64,000 nt of DNA from contig NZ_JACJUQ010000010.1 in assembly GCF_014235845.1 (NCBI RefSeq), positions 83,133-147,132 of the forward strand, written 5' to 3'. A model generated the notes under the pieces. It saw only the letters and a list, made by a program, of their open reading frames with translations. It was not told where the DNA came from and did not search any database. This DNA comes from Pontivivens nitratireducens (GTDB taxonomy: Bacteria; Pseudomonadota; Alphaproteobacteria; Rhodobacterales; Rhodobacteraceae). The translations under genes and the position numbers were made by a program. Positions 48,334 to 58,156 of the stretch are shown one piece after another (the first letter of the stretch is position 1; the number at the start of each line of letters is the position of its first letter).

Positions 48334-48682
48334 CATCGGGGCGGCAAACCTCACATCTTCTCTTGCGCAGGGCACGGAAGTCCGTCTGCGCTCTGTCCCT
48401 CTTGCGGACCACTTTGCGGCGCCCAGTCGCCTGAAAAGTCGTGAAGACCTTTTGCGTTCCAGCCTTTCGCGCACGCATGTGCAAGGAAAGCAAGACGACT
48501 GCAAGTATCGCCAAGAGAGAAGACAAAAGAAGAACCGAAGCTGTTATGTCGAGGTCTTGTAGTGGCGCGAGAAAGCTGACGCCATGCATGTCCTGCGAGA
48601 AACCGAACACTTCCGTTCCGCTCCTGTCGCCGGTGGTGGGGATCTTGATCCGAACTGTTTCGATATCGTCGCGACCCGCCAT
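48215..48682 (-). CDS. Single-pass membrane protein of unknown function, antisense to the mazG end
   Basis: 155 residues: soluble start, one hydrophobic helix at about 48-68 (VLLLSSLLAILAVVLLSL), then a basic middle (RKVVRKRDR) and a proline-rich C-terminus. A near-perfect SD, GGAGG five bases before the ATG, argues that it is real. The last 119 bp are antisense to mazG, so the proline-rich end may reflect that overlap. No family recognised. Confidence 0.55.
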   Translation of the reverse strand: MAGRDDIETVRIKIPTTGDRSGTEVFGFSQDMHGVSFLAPLQDLDITASVLLLSSLLAILAVVLLSLHMRARKAGTQKVFTTFQATGRRKVVRKRDRAQTDFRALRKRRCEVCRPDATKEIYVPQPSPGSTTHPSGPDPTGLHDSPQPPERPLSI

Positions 48683-48790
48683 TTCGTCCTCCGAGAACGC
48701 TATGGGGCGCTATCTTAGCACGCATTCGGGATTTACCTAAATTCTTTCATGGCCTCTACTTAAAAGAGAAAAGTAATGCTCAGGAGAATA

Positions 48791-49033
48791 CTATATATCG
48801 CGCGGCATTCTCTGGCGCCTGAAGCTTCGCAAGGACTCGTTTGCTGATGGGTCCGCAATCGTTTCCTGCCGCTTATGACGCGCCAGAAGCAGACGCAGGA
48901 AAGCGACGCACAGGCTCAGGGCTCCGATGGTAAGTGCAACGAAACGAACATCGGCATCGGACAGGCCGAAATAGGTGCTCACGGCATCAAGGTGTCGGGT
49001 GGCGAACGCCAGTGCAAAAGTGGTCGGATCCAT
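48791..49033 (-). CDS. Small single-pass membrane protein of unknown function
   Basis: 80 residues with one hydrophobic helix (about 31-52, FVALTIGALSLCVAFLRLLLA) and a basic C-terminal tail. GGGAGG lies eight bases before ATG 49033; the frame extends 18 codons upstream without family support. It is followed 108 bp later on the same strand by another membrane protein of unknown function and is divergent from eno. Confidence 0.55.
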   Translation of the reverse strand: MDPTTFALAFATRHLDAVSTYFGLSDADVRFVALTIGALSLCVAFLRLLLARHKRQETIADPSANESLRSFRRQRMPRDI

Positions 49034-49195
49034 CGTGAAAGCCTCCCTCAATACATCCGATGATACGTCCAAGCCTTCACAATGCAACCTTTACGTGTAT
49101 AGGGCGTGAATTCAGCCACGACTTTACAGGCTTTGCGCAAGGCGCGACGTGTTGTAGGAGAGCGCAACCGGGCCAATTCCTTCAGGAGAGCTTAA

Positions 49196-50473
<1,278 letters not shown>

Positions 50474-50508
50474 CCTTCACCACTGGTGAGCAGATGTGAA
50501 CGACCAGG

Positions 50509-50539
50509 AAGGCGCGACCCGGAAACGGCTCGCGCCTTT
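50509..50539 (+). terminator. Rho-independent terminator of eno
   Basis: AAGGCGCGA pairs with TCGCGCCTT, with an inner CCG-GAAA-CGG tetraloop stem, then TTT. The last bases of the terminator are also the stop codon (TAA at 50540-50538) of the convergent gene. Confidence 0.85.
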
Positions 50540-50960
50540 ATCGTGTGTAATTCGTGACCATCCGGTAATCCTTGCGCGGCCCCTCGACCCGCCATTCCGC
50601 GCGCCAGCTTTCCGGCAGATCGAACACATAGCGGACGTCATAGGTATCCGGATCGCAAAAATGCGAGGCTTGCGTGGTGGTTTGTCGCGGGTCGAAGCGG
50701 TGAAAGAACCGGCCGTCCTCGAACTCGACGATGATGTAAGGTTCGTCGGCGTACCAGTGATAGGCGCGGGTCGCCTTGAAGGATGGCAGACCGGCGAAGC
50801 GCAACTCACCCTCCTCGATATAGGACAGGCCAGTGCCGCGCGGCTCGAACAGGCCGACGCCCTCGAACCTGCCGGTCCAGTTGCTGTCCAGATCGAAGAT
50901 GTCGCGGCGGATCGTCCAGCGCCCGATGAAGGGTTCGAGCGGATCGGGCATGTCGGTCAC
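50538..50960 (-). CDS. DUF6314 family protein
   Basis: 140-residue small protein with a lipocalin-like, beta-rich pattern (FIGRWTIRRDI, GTGLSYIEEGEL, YHWYADEP, FHRFDP, HFCDPDTYDVRY), as in the DUF6314 family of Rhodobacteraceae. Function unknown. Either the GTG at 50960 (close GGAGAGG) or the ATG at 50951 starts it. The stop codon sits inside the eno terminator. Confidence 0.75.
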   Translation of the reverse strand: MTDMPDPLEPFIGRWTIRRDIFDLDSNWTGRFEGVGLFEPRGTGLSYIEEGELRFAGLPSFKATRAYHWYADEPYIIVEFEDGRFFHRFDPRQTTTQASHFCDPDTYDVRYVFDLPESWRAEWRVEGPRKDYRMVTNYTR

Positions 50961-51033
50961 GGGCCTCTCCCTTGTTTGCGGGGCGTCATGGGTCTATCAC
51001 CCGCGCAACGTCTTCAAACAAGGGTCCCGCCGC

Positions 51034-52341
51034 ATGATCTCTCGCTATTCCCGCCCCGAAATGGTCGCCATCTGGTCTGCGGAGACAAAATTCCGCATCT
51101 GGTACGAGATCGAGGCCTATGCCTGCGACGCGCAAGCGCAATTGGGCGTGATCCCGCAGGAGAACGCGGACGCGGTCTGGAAGGCGAAGGACGTCGAGTT
51201 CGACGTTGCCCGCATTGATGAGATCGAGGCCGTTACCAAGCACGACGTCATCGCGTTCCTGACCCATCTGGCGGAGCATGTGGGCGCTGACCAGGCGCGT
51301 TTCGTGCATCAGGGCATGACGTCCTCGGACGTGTTGGACACCTGCTTCAACGTGCAACTGGTGCGCGCGGCGGATCTGCTGATCGCGCAAACGGAAAAAC
51401 TGCTCGAAGCGCTCAAGCGCCGGGCGCTGGAGCACAAGATGACAGTCTGCATCGGTCGCAGCCACGGCATTCATGCCGAGCCTGTGACCTTCGGCCTGAA
51501 AATGGCGCAGGCCTATGCGGAAATGGACCGCAACCGCATTCGACTGTTGACGGCCCGTGATGAGATCGCGACCGGCGCTATTTCGGGCGCTGTCGGAACC
51601 TTCGCCAATATTGATCCATATGTTGAAGAATTCGTTACCGAAAAGCTGGGATTGCGGCCTGAGCCGGTTTCGACGCAGGTCATCCCGCGCGACCGTCATG
51701 CTGCGTTCTTTGCCGCGCTGGGCGTTGTGGCGTCCTCAATCGAGCGGATCGCGACGGAAATCCGGCACTTGCAGCGAACCGAAGTGCTTGAGGTGGAGGA
51801 ATATTTCTCCCCCGGTCAAAAGGGCTCCTCCGCGATGCCGCACAAGCGCAATCCGGTACTGACGGAAAACCTGACCGGTCTGGCGCGCCTGGTTCGCATG
51901 GCTGTGGTCCCCGCGATGGAGAATGTCGCCCTGTGGCATGAGCGGGATATTTCCCACTCCTCCGTCGAGCGCAACATCGGGCCAGACACCACGGTGACGC
52001 TGGACTTCGCCCTTGCCCGCTTGACGCAAGTTATTGATAAGCTTGTCGTATATCCTGAAAATATGCTGCGCAACATGAACCAGTTCCGTGGTCTGGTGAT
52101 GAGCCAGCGTGTGCTGCTGGCCCTGACGCAGGCCGGGGTCAGCCGTGAGGATTCCTATAAGCTGGTTCAGCGCAACGCGATGAAAGTCTGGGAGCAAGGC
52201 GCTGATTTCAAAACCGAATTGCTGGGCGACCCGGACGTTCTGGCCGCGTTGAGCGCTGAGGAAATCGAAGAGAAATTCGATATCGGCTATCATACGAAAC
52301 ATGTCGATACGATCTTCGCGCGCGTCTTCGGCGACGAATAA
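51034..52341 (+). CDS. purB: Adenylosuccinate lyase
   Basis: Cleaves SAICAR and adenylosuccinate in purine synthesis. The 435 residues begin MISRYSRPEMVAIWS. Family marks are HDVIAFLTHLAE (catalytic His), TSSDVLDTC, the fumarase-superfamily signature GSSAMPHKRNP with the catalytic serine near 263, and the C-terminal block around ISHSSVERN. The upstream open frame from 50833 is not family-like. It lies near purC/S/Q but in a separate unit. Confidence 0.96.
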   Translation: MISRYSRPEMVAIWSAETKFRIWYEIEAYACDAQAQLGVIPQENADAVWKAKDVEFDVARIDEIEAVTKHDVIAFLTHLAEHVGADQARFVHQGMTSSDVLDTCFNVQLVRAADLLIAQTEKLLEALKRRALEHKMTVCIGRSHGIHAEPVTFGLKMAQAYAEMDRNRIRLLTARDEIATGAISGAVGTFANIDPYVEEFVTEKLGLRPEPVSTQVIPRDRHAAFFAALGVVASSIERIATEIRHLQRTEVLEVEEYFSPGQKGSSAMPHKRNPVLTENLTGLARLVRMAVVPAMENVALWHERDISHSSVERNIGPDTTVTLDFALARLTQVIDKLVVYPENMLRNMNQFRGLVMSQRVLLALTQAGVSREDSYKLVQRNAMKVWEQGADFKTELLGDPDVLAALSAEEIEEKFDIGYHTKHVDTIFARVFGDE

Positions 52342-52469
52342 CCTTTAGCAACATCGCGGGGCGGCCACCGGGCTGTCCTGCGAACTTTGCGCCTCGGAAT
52401 CAGATCATTTGGCGATTCAACTTATCCGCTTTTCGCCGCCCAGGGCAGGATCCCGGAAGCACAATAAGA

Positions 52470-52497
52470 TCGACTCTTTGCACGCTCAGCATATATC
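52470..52497 (+). promoter_or_regulatory. Candidate promoter of the 52525-52821 gene
   Basis: TCGACT (52470-52475), a 16-bp spacer and TATATC (52492-52497), giving a leader of about 20 nt with AAGGA before the ATG at 52525. The 183-bp gap after purB otherwise shows no clear structure. Confidence 0.4.
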
Positions 52498-52524
52498 ATG
52501 CACTGCAACATAAGGATTACGATC

Positions 52525-52821
52525 ATGAGAACCCCTGCCTTCGACCCTTGGGGCTACGCACGACTTGCACACCTTCAGCACAAGATCGGCATATCCGCCG
52601 CGCAGACAATCGCAAGCCGCATGGCCTTGTTCATGCAGGGAAATCTGACGCAGGTCGAAGCGACCGCCATGATCATGGAAAAGCCCGTCGCGATGGTTAC
52701 GGGGCTTCAGGAAGCGGCCGTGGCAATGGCGCGGGGCCACGGCCCCTCCGCCATGATGGAGGCCGCCCTGAAACCCGTCGCGGCCAAGACCAGTGCAAAT
52801 GCGAAACGCCTCTCCCGCTGA
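52525..52821 (+). CDS. Small helical protein of unknown function (phasin/antifreeze-like annotation in relatives)
   Basis: 98 residues, mostly alpha-helical, alanine- and methionine-rich, with no membrane helix. The second half (EKPVAMVTGLQEAAVAMARGH ending TSANAKRLSR) resembles, from memory, a Rhodobacterales family often labelled antifreeze protein. That label is not supported by any visible feature. It has its own candidate promoter. Convergent with the ATPase inhibitor gene. Confidence 0.6.
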   Translation: MRTPAFDPWGYARLAHLQHKIGISAAQTIASRMALFMQGNLTQVEATAMIMEKPVAMVTGLQEAAVAMARGHGPSAMMEAALKPVAAKTSANAKRLSR

Positions 52822-52872
52822 GGGCGCCATGGCGGTAATCGCCGTCTGACGCCCTCATTCGTCGGCGGTGAA

Positions 52873-53187
52873 TCAGGCCTCGTCCAGCAACTGGACCTTT
52901 GCCTCGGCATCCGCCTGTACCATGCGGGCGCGTAGCTCCGCCTCACTGACGCGGTCGCCCAGATCGGCGTGCAGCTTGCGATAGACATCATCATGACCGG
53001 CTTCGGTGAAATCGGCTTTGATGACCTCCTTCACATAGGCGGCGGTTCGTTCCGCATCATAGCCCAGCTTTTGCCCGGCCCACTCAGCCAACAGACGATT
53101 GCGGCGCATCTCGGCCTTGAACTTCATTTCGCTGTCATGGGCGAACTTGGCCTCGAACGTGGCGCGGCGCTCTTCGAAACTTGTCAT
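52873..53187 (-). CDS. F1-ATPase inhibitor zeta subunit (DUF1476)
   Basis: 104-residue helical protein of the DUF1476 family, identified in Paracoccus denitrificans as the zeta subunit that blocks ATP hydrolysis by F1. The N-terminal inhibitory segment TSFEERRATFEAKFAHDSEMKF and the four-helix body are both recognisable. The upstream open frame of 40 codons was not used, because MTSFEERR is the family start. No F-ATPase genes are adjacent. Divergent from purC. Confidence 0.88.
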   Translation of the reverse strand: MTSFEERRATFEAKFAHDSEMKFKAEMRRNRLLAEWAGQKLGYDAERTAAYVKEVIKADFTEAGHDDVYRKLHADLGDRVSEAELRARMVQADAEAKVQLLDEA

Positions 53188-53345
53188 CTTCGTGACTCCG
53201 GGATGTGTTGCGTATGCACGATAGGTGGCGATCGGCTGGTTATCCGGCAAGGGTTTCGGCTCGAATCCTTGCCCATTGCGCCCAACGGCGCTAAGACCCG
53301 CCGACATAGGCGGATCACCGCCTCGAAACTGGTTCGGAGAGTGTT

Positions 53346-54107
53346 ATGGCGCGCCGCAGAATGATTTACGAAGGCAAGGCTAAGATCCTCTACGAAGGAC
53401 CGGAGCCGGGGACCCTGATCCAGTTCTTCAAGGACGATACAACTGCCGGAAACGGTGAAAAGCATGAATTGATCGAAGGCAAGGGCGTGTTGAACAACCG
53501 CCTGTCCGAACACTTCATGACGGGTCTGGCGAGCATCGGCGTGCCGACCCACTTCATCAAGCGGCTGAACATGCGCGAACAACTGGTCCGCGCGGTCGAA
53601 ATGATCCCGCTGGAGGTCGTTGTACGCAACGTCGCCGCAGGCTCCATGAGCAAGCGCCTCGGCATCGAGGAGGGCACGCAGCTGCCTCGCCCGATCATCG
53701 AGTTCTACCTCAAGAACGACGAGCTGAACGATCCGATCGTGTCAGAGGAACATATCATCGCCTTCGGCTGGGCCACGCAACAGGATCTGGACGACATGGT
53801 TTCGCTGGGCCTGCGGGTCAACGATTTCATGTCCGGCATGATGATGGGCGTCGGGATCAAGCTGGTGGATTTCAAGATCGAGATCGGCCGCGTGTTCGAG
53901 GGGGATTTCCAGCGGCTGATCGTCGCTGATGAGATCAGCCCGGATTCGTGCCGCCTGTGGGATGTGGAATCCGGGCAGAAACTGGACAAGGACGTGTTCC
54001 GCCGGGGTCTGGGCGATCTGAGCGAAGCCTATACCGAGGTCGCCAAACGTCTGGGCGTGATGCCACGCCAGAACGGGTCCTCCTCGGGGCCGAAATTGGT
54101 GCATTGA
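53346..54107 (+). CDS. purC: Phosphoribosylaminoimidazole-succinocarboxamide synthase (SAICAR synthetase)
   Basis: Joins CAIR and aspartate in purine synthesis. The 253 residues show the family start [40 protein letters not shown] and [17 protein letters not shown] lies before the ATG. The following small membrane protein gene starts on the last base of its stop (TGATG). Confidence 0.96.
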   Translation: MARRRMIYEGKAKILYEGPEPGTLIQFFKDDTTAGNGEKHELIEGKGVLNNRLSEHFMTGLASIGVPTHFIKRLNMREQLVRAVEMIPLEVVVRNVAAGSMSKRLGIEEGTQLPRPIIEFYLKNDELNDPIVSEEHIIAFGWATQQDLDDMVSLGLRVNDFMSGMMMGVGIKLVDFKIEIGRVFEGDFQRLIVADEISPDSCRLWDVESGQKLDKDVFRRGLGDLSEAYTEVAKRLGVMPRQNGSSSGPKLVH

Positions 54108-54304
54108 TGGCGCGCGTCCTGGCGATCCTGTCACATCCGGCAACGGCCCTTCTGGCCGGGCTGTACCTGATGTGCATCAGCTTCGCCTGGACGTTCTTTG
54201 GCATGATGCCGGCGCCGGTCGTGATCGGATCGCTGCTGTGGATCGGCGGTGGCATCGTGATCGTAACGGGCAAGAAACTCTTGGACAGGGCTGAAAACAC
54301 ATGA
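54107..54304 (+). CDS. Small two-helix membrane protein in the pur operon
   Basis: 65 residues with hydrophobic helices at about 12-32 and 36-54 and a charged C-terminus. No known motif. It overlaps purC by one base and purS by four (ATGA), so it is translated with purine enzymes even though nothing ties it to purine chemistry. Function unknown. Confidence 0.65.
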   Translation: MARVLAILSHPATALLAGLYLMCISFAWTFFGMMPAPVVIGSLLWIGGGIVIVTGKKLLDRAENT

Positions 54305-54540
54305 AAGTTCGCGTAGACATCACGCTGAAACCCGGCGTTCTGGACCCTCAGGGTGAGGCGGTTCGGCACGCGCTGGGTGCTCTGGGCTTCGACGGAGTTC
54401 AGGGTGTGCGGCAGGGCAAGGTGATTGAGCTGGATCTGGCCACTGAAGATGCCGATCTGGCGAAAACTCAGGCCGCCCAGATGGCGGAGAAGCTGCTGTC
54501 CAATCAGGTCATCGAAAACTTTACCGTCACGGTGATCTGA
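54301..54540 (+). CDS. purS: Phosphoribosylformylglycinamidine synthase subunit PurS
   Basis: 79-residue structural subunit of the three-part FGAM synthase (PurSQL). It shows the family string KPGVLDPQGEAVRHALGALGF and the C-terminal LLSNQVIENFTV. It overlaps the upstream gene by 4 bp. purQ follows 58 bp later. purL is not in the window. Confidence 0.93.
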   Translation: MKVRVDITLKPGVLDPQGEAVRHALGALGFDGVQGVRQGKVIELDLATEDADLAKTQAAQMAEKLLSNQVIENFTVTVI

Positions 54541-54598
54541 GATGCGCACTGCCACGTCCGCTACCGTCATCACCGATTTCACGAGTTGAGGAACTGCC

Positions 54599-55264
54599 AT
54601 GAAAGCCGCTGTCATCACCTTTCCCGGATCGAATTGCGACCGTGACATGCACGTGGCGCTGGAGCGGGCGACGGGTCAGGCACCACTCGGCGTTTGGCAC
54701 AAGGACACCACCCTGCCCGACGGACTGGACCTAGTCGTCGTGCCGGGCGGCTTCTCCTTCGGGGATTACCTGCGCTGTGGGGCCATTGCGGCACGGGCAC
54801 CGGTGATGAACGCGGTCGTGGATTTCGCGCTGCGCGGTGGGCTGGTGCTGGGCGTGTGCAACGGCTTCCAAATCCTGATCGAGGCGGGCCTGCTGCCAGG
54901 GGCGCTGATGCGCAATTCCGGGCTGAAATATATCTGCAAGCCGCAGGCCCTGCGGGTCGCAACCCATGACAGCGCCTTTACCGCGGCTTTGGGAGAAACC
55001 GCGACCTATACAATCGCCCACCACGACGGCAACTTCATCGCCGATGCGCAAACGCTGGACCGCCTGACCGGCGAGGATCGCGTTGCGTTCACCTATGAGG
55101 GAAATCCCAACGGATCGCTCAACGATATTGCCGGAATTTTGAGCGAGAACCGCCGTGTTCTGGGCATGATGCCGCATCCCGAGCGTCTGAACGATCCCGC
55201 ATTGGGCGGCACGGATGGCGCGGCGTTCTTCGCCGGACTGGTCAGCTCGCTGGAAACCGCCTGA
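54599..55264 (+). CDS. purQ: Phosphoribosylformylglycinamidine synthase subunit PurQ
   Basis: Glutaminase subunit that supplies ammonia to FGAM synthase. The 221 residues form a class I amidotransferase: [16 protein letters not shown], nucleophile cysteine in [11 protein letters not shown] (about 85-95) and the His/Glu pair in [13 protein letters not shown] precedes the ATG. It ends 25 bp before the convergent dusA. Confidence 0.96.
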   Translation: MKAAVITFPGSNCDRDMHVALERATGQAPLGVWHKDTTLPDGLDLVVVPGGFSFGDYLRCGAIAARAPVMNAVVDFALRGGLVLGVCNGFQILIEAGLLPGALMRNSGLKYICKPQALRVATHDSAFTAALGETATYTIAHHDGNFIADAQTLDRLTGEDRVAFTYEGNPNGSLNDIAGILSENRRVLGMMPHPERLNDPALGGTDGAAFFAGLVSSLETA

Positions 55265-55289
55265 TCTTCCTTCGAACGTGAGGGTTCGG

Positions 55290-56276
55290 TCAGGCGGCGC
55301 GGCGCTCCACATGGCTCAACGCCTGCTCGATCAGGTCGGGACCGGCAGCCGGCAGGTGCGCCCCCTCGCTGAGCACGCGACGCCACGCCCGCGCACCGGG
55401 CTGCCCGGTGAAGGCACCCAGCATATGCCGGGTGATCTGATTCAGGCGGGTGCCACGGGTCAGTTCCGCCTCGATATGCGGATACATCGCCCGCACGGCG
55501 TCTGACGGATCCGTGCGTGGACTGTCCATGCCGAAAACCCTCGCATCCGCATCGGCCAGTACGGCGCAAGGATCGTGATAGGCCGCCCGTCCGATCATCA
55601 CTCCATCCAGTCCCGCGTCGAGATGTGGCAACGCTTCCTCCAAAGACATGATCCCGCCGTTCACGACGATTTCCAAGGCGGGGAACAGCCCCTTCATTTC
55701 GACCACCAGAGTGTGATCCAGCGGCGGAATATCGCGATTTTCCTTGGGGCTGAGCCCCTGCAACCACGCCTTGCGAGCATGAATGATGAAGTGATCGACC
55801 CCGGCAGCCGAGACGCGCGACAGAAAGTCCGGCAGAATCTCGCGCGGTTCCTGTTCATCAACGCCGATCCGGCATTTAACCGTGATTTCAGCCGACTGCG
55901 CCGCGTCCTTCATGGCAGAAACGCAATCCGCAACCAGCCCCGGATCGCGCATCAGGCACGCGCCGAAGGCACCAGACTGCACCCGGTCAGACGGGCAGCC
56001 GCAGTTCAGATTGATTTCCGAATAGCCGAACGGCTCCGCAATCTTCACGGCCTTCGCCAGCACCTCCGGCTCGGATCCGCCCAATTGCAACGCGACGTGG
56101 CCCTCAGCCTCGGACTTGCCGATCAACCGCTCGGGATCGCCATGTGTTAGCGCGCGGGCGGTGACCATTTCGGTGTACAACAGGGCGCGGGAGCTGAACT
56201 GGCGATGGAACAGCCGACAATGACGATCCGTCCACTCCATCATCGGCGCAACGGACAGACGGGAAGCATCAGTCAT
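55290..56276 (-). CDS. dusA: tRNA-dihydrouridine synthase A
   Basis: Reduces U20/U20a of tRNA. 328 residues from ATG 56276: RLSVAPMMEWTDRHCR at the N-terminus, INLNCGCPSDRVQSGAFGACLM with the catalytic cysteine, and a NGGIMSLEEA loop. The frame reads seven codons further into the neighbouring element. The 5' end of dusA is a known attachment site for a family of integrases, and here an integrase gene begins 250 bp away on the other strand. The AAGGG that serves as SD lies on the element side, so the element appears to have rebuilt the start region. Confidence 0.94.
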   Translation of the reverse strand: MTDASRLSVAPMMEWTDRHCRLFHRQFSSRALLYTEMVTARALTHGDPERLIGKSEAEGHVALQLGGSEPEVLAKAVKIAEPFGYSEINLNCGCPSDRVQSGAFGACLMRDPGLVADCVSAMKDAAQSAEITVKCRIGVDEQEPREILPDFLSRVSAAGVDHFIIHARKAWLQGLSPKENRDIPPLDHTLVVEMKGLFPALEIVVNGGIMSLEEALPHLDAGLDGVMIGRAAYHDPCAVLADADARVFGMDSPRTDPSDAVRAMYPHIEAELTRGTRLNQITRHMLGAFTGQPGARAWRRVLSEGAHLPAAGPDLIEQALSHVERRAA

Positions 56277-56366
56277 GCTGCGAATCCCTTGTTTCATTGG
56301 CTGGCCCTCCGTCGATGGCGGCTACGATTTGCGATCTTTCGCCACTATTCGCGACGATTTCCGCAG

Positions 56367-56411
56367 CCGGTGCTACAAACGTAGCACTCGGAAGGCGTCT
56401 TGTAGCACCGG
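56367..56411. repeat. Inverted-repeat cluster upstream of the integrase
   Basis: CCGGTGCTACAA (56367-56378) and TTGTAGCACCGG (56400-56411) are a perfect 12-bp inverted repeat 21 bp apart. A further GTAGCA lies between them at 56381-56386, so TGCTAC occurs three times. Between the dusA boundary and the integrase this fits integrase arm sites or an operator. Confidence 0.6.
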
Positions 56412-56526
56412 TGCTTACAGAGGTCACGCACCCACCGACGGAGACGCTACCAAGATTTTCTCGCTCCCCAATTTCCGAGCAAAATCGGTCGAACCCATCG
56501 TCCTTCCCACAAGGAAAGGGCTGAAA

Positions 56527-57699
56527 ATGGCAACCATCACGACACGAAACAAAACGAACGGCAAACCGAGCTTCACAGCCCAGGTGCGCATTAAGAGGAG
56601 CGGGAAGGTGATCTTCTCGAAGTCGGAAACCTTCACGCAACGTAAGCTGGCGGAAAAGTGGGCCATCCGCACTGAGAAAGCGTGGCACGACGGGACGTTG
56701 TCACTCGTCACTCCAACCGGCTCCTTTTCCGAGCTGATCAAGCGCTACCGGATGGACATCGAGCAAGAAGTCGGAAAGACGATGATTCAGTGCCTCCGGA
56801 CCCTTGAGGGAATGGATGAAACAAGCGTTGGCTGCCACGAGGTTAATCCAACTTTTCTCATTGATCTGGCACGCGCATTGAAAAAAGAGGGCCGGTGCGC
56901 CGCGACAGTAAACAACTACATGCAGCATCTATATGGCCTCTTCACCGTAGCAGAAACGGCTTACAAAATCCCGTTGAAATACGAGGATATGCAAAGCGCA
57001 ATGAGAACATTGCGAAAGCTCAAAATCGTCAGCAAGGCCAACAAGCGCGACAGACGTCCAAAGCTCGAAGAACTGAACGAGCTGATGGAGGAGGCTTTTG
57101 CTCGATCTGCGCGAAGCAATGCCGCCCCCTTGCACAAGATCATTGCCTTCGCCATCGCATCTTCACGTCGACTATCGGAAATCACGCGAATTCGATGGGA
57201 TGACCTGAACTATGCAGACAAGAAAGTCCTCGTTCGCGATATGAAGCATCCGGGTCAGAAGAAAGGTAACGACGTTTGGGTTCTGCTCAGCGACGAAGCG
57301 CTCCAGATCATCTTGTCAATGCCGAAAGTCGACAGCAGAATCTTCCCCTATGCATCTGATAGCCTGTCAACCGCATTTACTCGTCTCGTTGAACTCTTCG
57401 AGAACATTGAAGATCTCCACTTTCATGATCTTCGCCACGAAGCGATATCTCGAGCCTTCGAGATGGGCTGGTCAGCGGCAAAAGTCCGAATGATGTCTGG
57501 TCATCGCTCGTGGTCATCCCTCGAGATTTACACCAATCTCGAGAAAATTGGAGACCGACTTGAAGGTTGGAAATGGTGGGATGTTGTATTTCAGCCAGAA
57601 ACTCCAGAGCGGGTTGATGCGCTGAAAAAGAGGGTCGCAGGGCGGAAAGCGCAACAGGCGGCAAAGGCGACAAAAACAAAAAAATCTACCAGGAAATAG
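56527..57699 (+). CDS. Tyrosine-type site-specific integrase
   Basis: 390-residue phage-type integrase. The N-terminal arm-binding region (about 1-60), core-binding domain (about 60-160) and catalytic domain are visible. Catalytic residues: Arg in ASSRRLSEITRIRW, Lys, HxLR in FHDLRHEAISR, His/Arg in MSGHRSW and the nucleophile tyrosine in LEIYTNL. ATG 56527 follows AAGGAAAGGG; the frame is open upstream to 56275 but covers the att region. Being divergent from dusA at its 5' end makes it the candidate dusA-targeting enzyme. It ends with a basic tail and a terminator. Confidence 0.9.
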   Translation: MATITTRNKTNGKPSFTAQVRIKRSGKVIFSKSETFTQRKLAEKWAIRTEKAWHDGTLSLVTPTGSFSELIKRYRMDIEQEVGKTMIQCLRTLEGMDETSVGCHEVNPTFLIDLARALKKEGRCAATVNNYMQHLYGLFTVAETAYKIPLKYEDMQSAMRTLRKLKIVSKANKRDRRPKLEELNELMEEAFARSARSNAAPLHKIIAFAIASSRRLSEITRIRWDDLNYADKKVLVRDMKHPGQKKGNDVWVLLSDEALQIILSMPKVDSRIFPYASDSLSTAFTRLVELFENIEDLHFHDLRHEAISRAFEMGWSAAKVRMMSGHRSWSSLEIYTNLEKIGDRLEGWKWWDVVFQPETPERVDALKKRVAGRKAQQAAKATKTKKSTRK

Positions 57700-57711
57700 A
57701 TTTTCATTATC

Positions 57712-57738
57712 GGCCCCGATCCAAGATCGGGGCCCTTT
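57712..57738 (+). terminator. Rho-independent terminator of the integrase gene
   Basis: GGCCCCGATC (57712-57721), three-base loop, GATCGGGGCC (57725-57734), then CTTT. A perfect 10-bp stem between the convergent integrase and the 57742-58050 gene; it may work in both directions. Confidence 0.75.
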
Positions 57739-57741
57739 GCG

Positions 57742-58050
57742 TTACCGCGGCAGACGGGCTGCGAGCTCAGTCAGCCGCGCGCCATGCCACCGCAGAGCAG
57801 CAGCATACCGATCCTCGGGGACATCCGCTTCCGACAGAAGATCGCAAATCTTCCGCAGTGCCTTTCCGACGCGCGCCGGGTCGGGACTGAGCCCGTCCAG
57901 TAGACGATCTGCCTCGAGGAAGAGGTCGAGGCCTCGATCGCCGGCGACCTGTTGCAGCACCTCCGAAAGACTATCGCCGTTGCGGCGCAGGAAATCCTTG
58001 GTGTCCAGCGCGCTGAGCAGCGCGGCGCCGCCATAAAGCGTCTCGTTCAT
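57742..58050 (-). CDS. Small protein of unknown function in the dusA element
   Basis: 102 residues, predicted mostly helical, soluble and rather acidic (MNETLYGGAALLSALDTKDFL start). No family recognised. GGAG lies eight bases before ATG 58050, and the frame extends upstream without a better start. It is the last of the minus-strand string of genes that begins with the replication-initiator-like gene. Confidence 0.55.
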   Translation of the reverse strand: MNETLYGGAALLSALDTKDFLRRNGDSLSEVLQQVAGDRGLDLFLEADRLLDGLSPDPARVGKALRKICDLLSEADVPEDRYAAALRWHGARLTELAARLPR

Positions 58051-58072
58051 TGTAGTTCTCCTGGCACGAGGG

Positions 58073-58138
58073 GCCGGCCGTCTGGCCGGACTTGCACCCT
58101 GTGCCGTCAAGCACCGCCGGCAGAAGCTGCCGCCGGTG
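58073..58138. repeat. Two hairpins between the small element genes
   Basis: CCGGCC (58073-58078) pairs with GGCCGG (58084-58089). The second, CACCGCCGGCAG with CTGCCGCCGGTG (58112-58138), pairs at 11 of 12 positions over AAG. Neither has a T tract, so they are more likely mRNA-stabilising or processing structures than terminators. Confidence 0.5.
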
Positions 58139-58156
58139 TTCGCTTCATCTTTGCGA

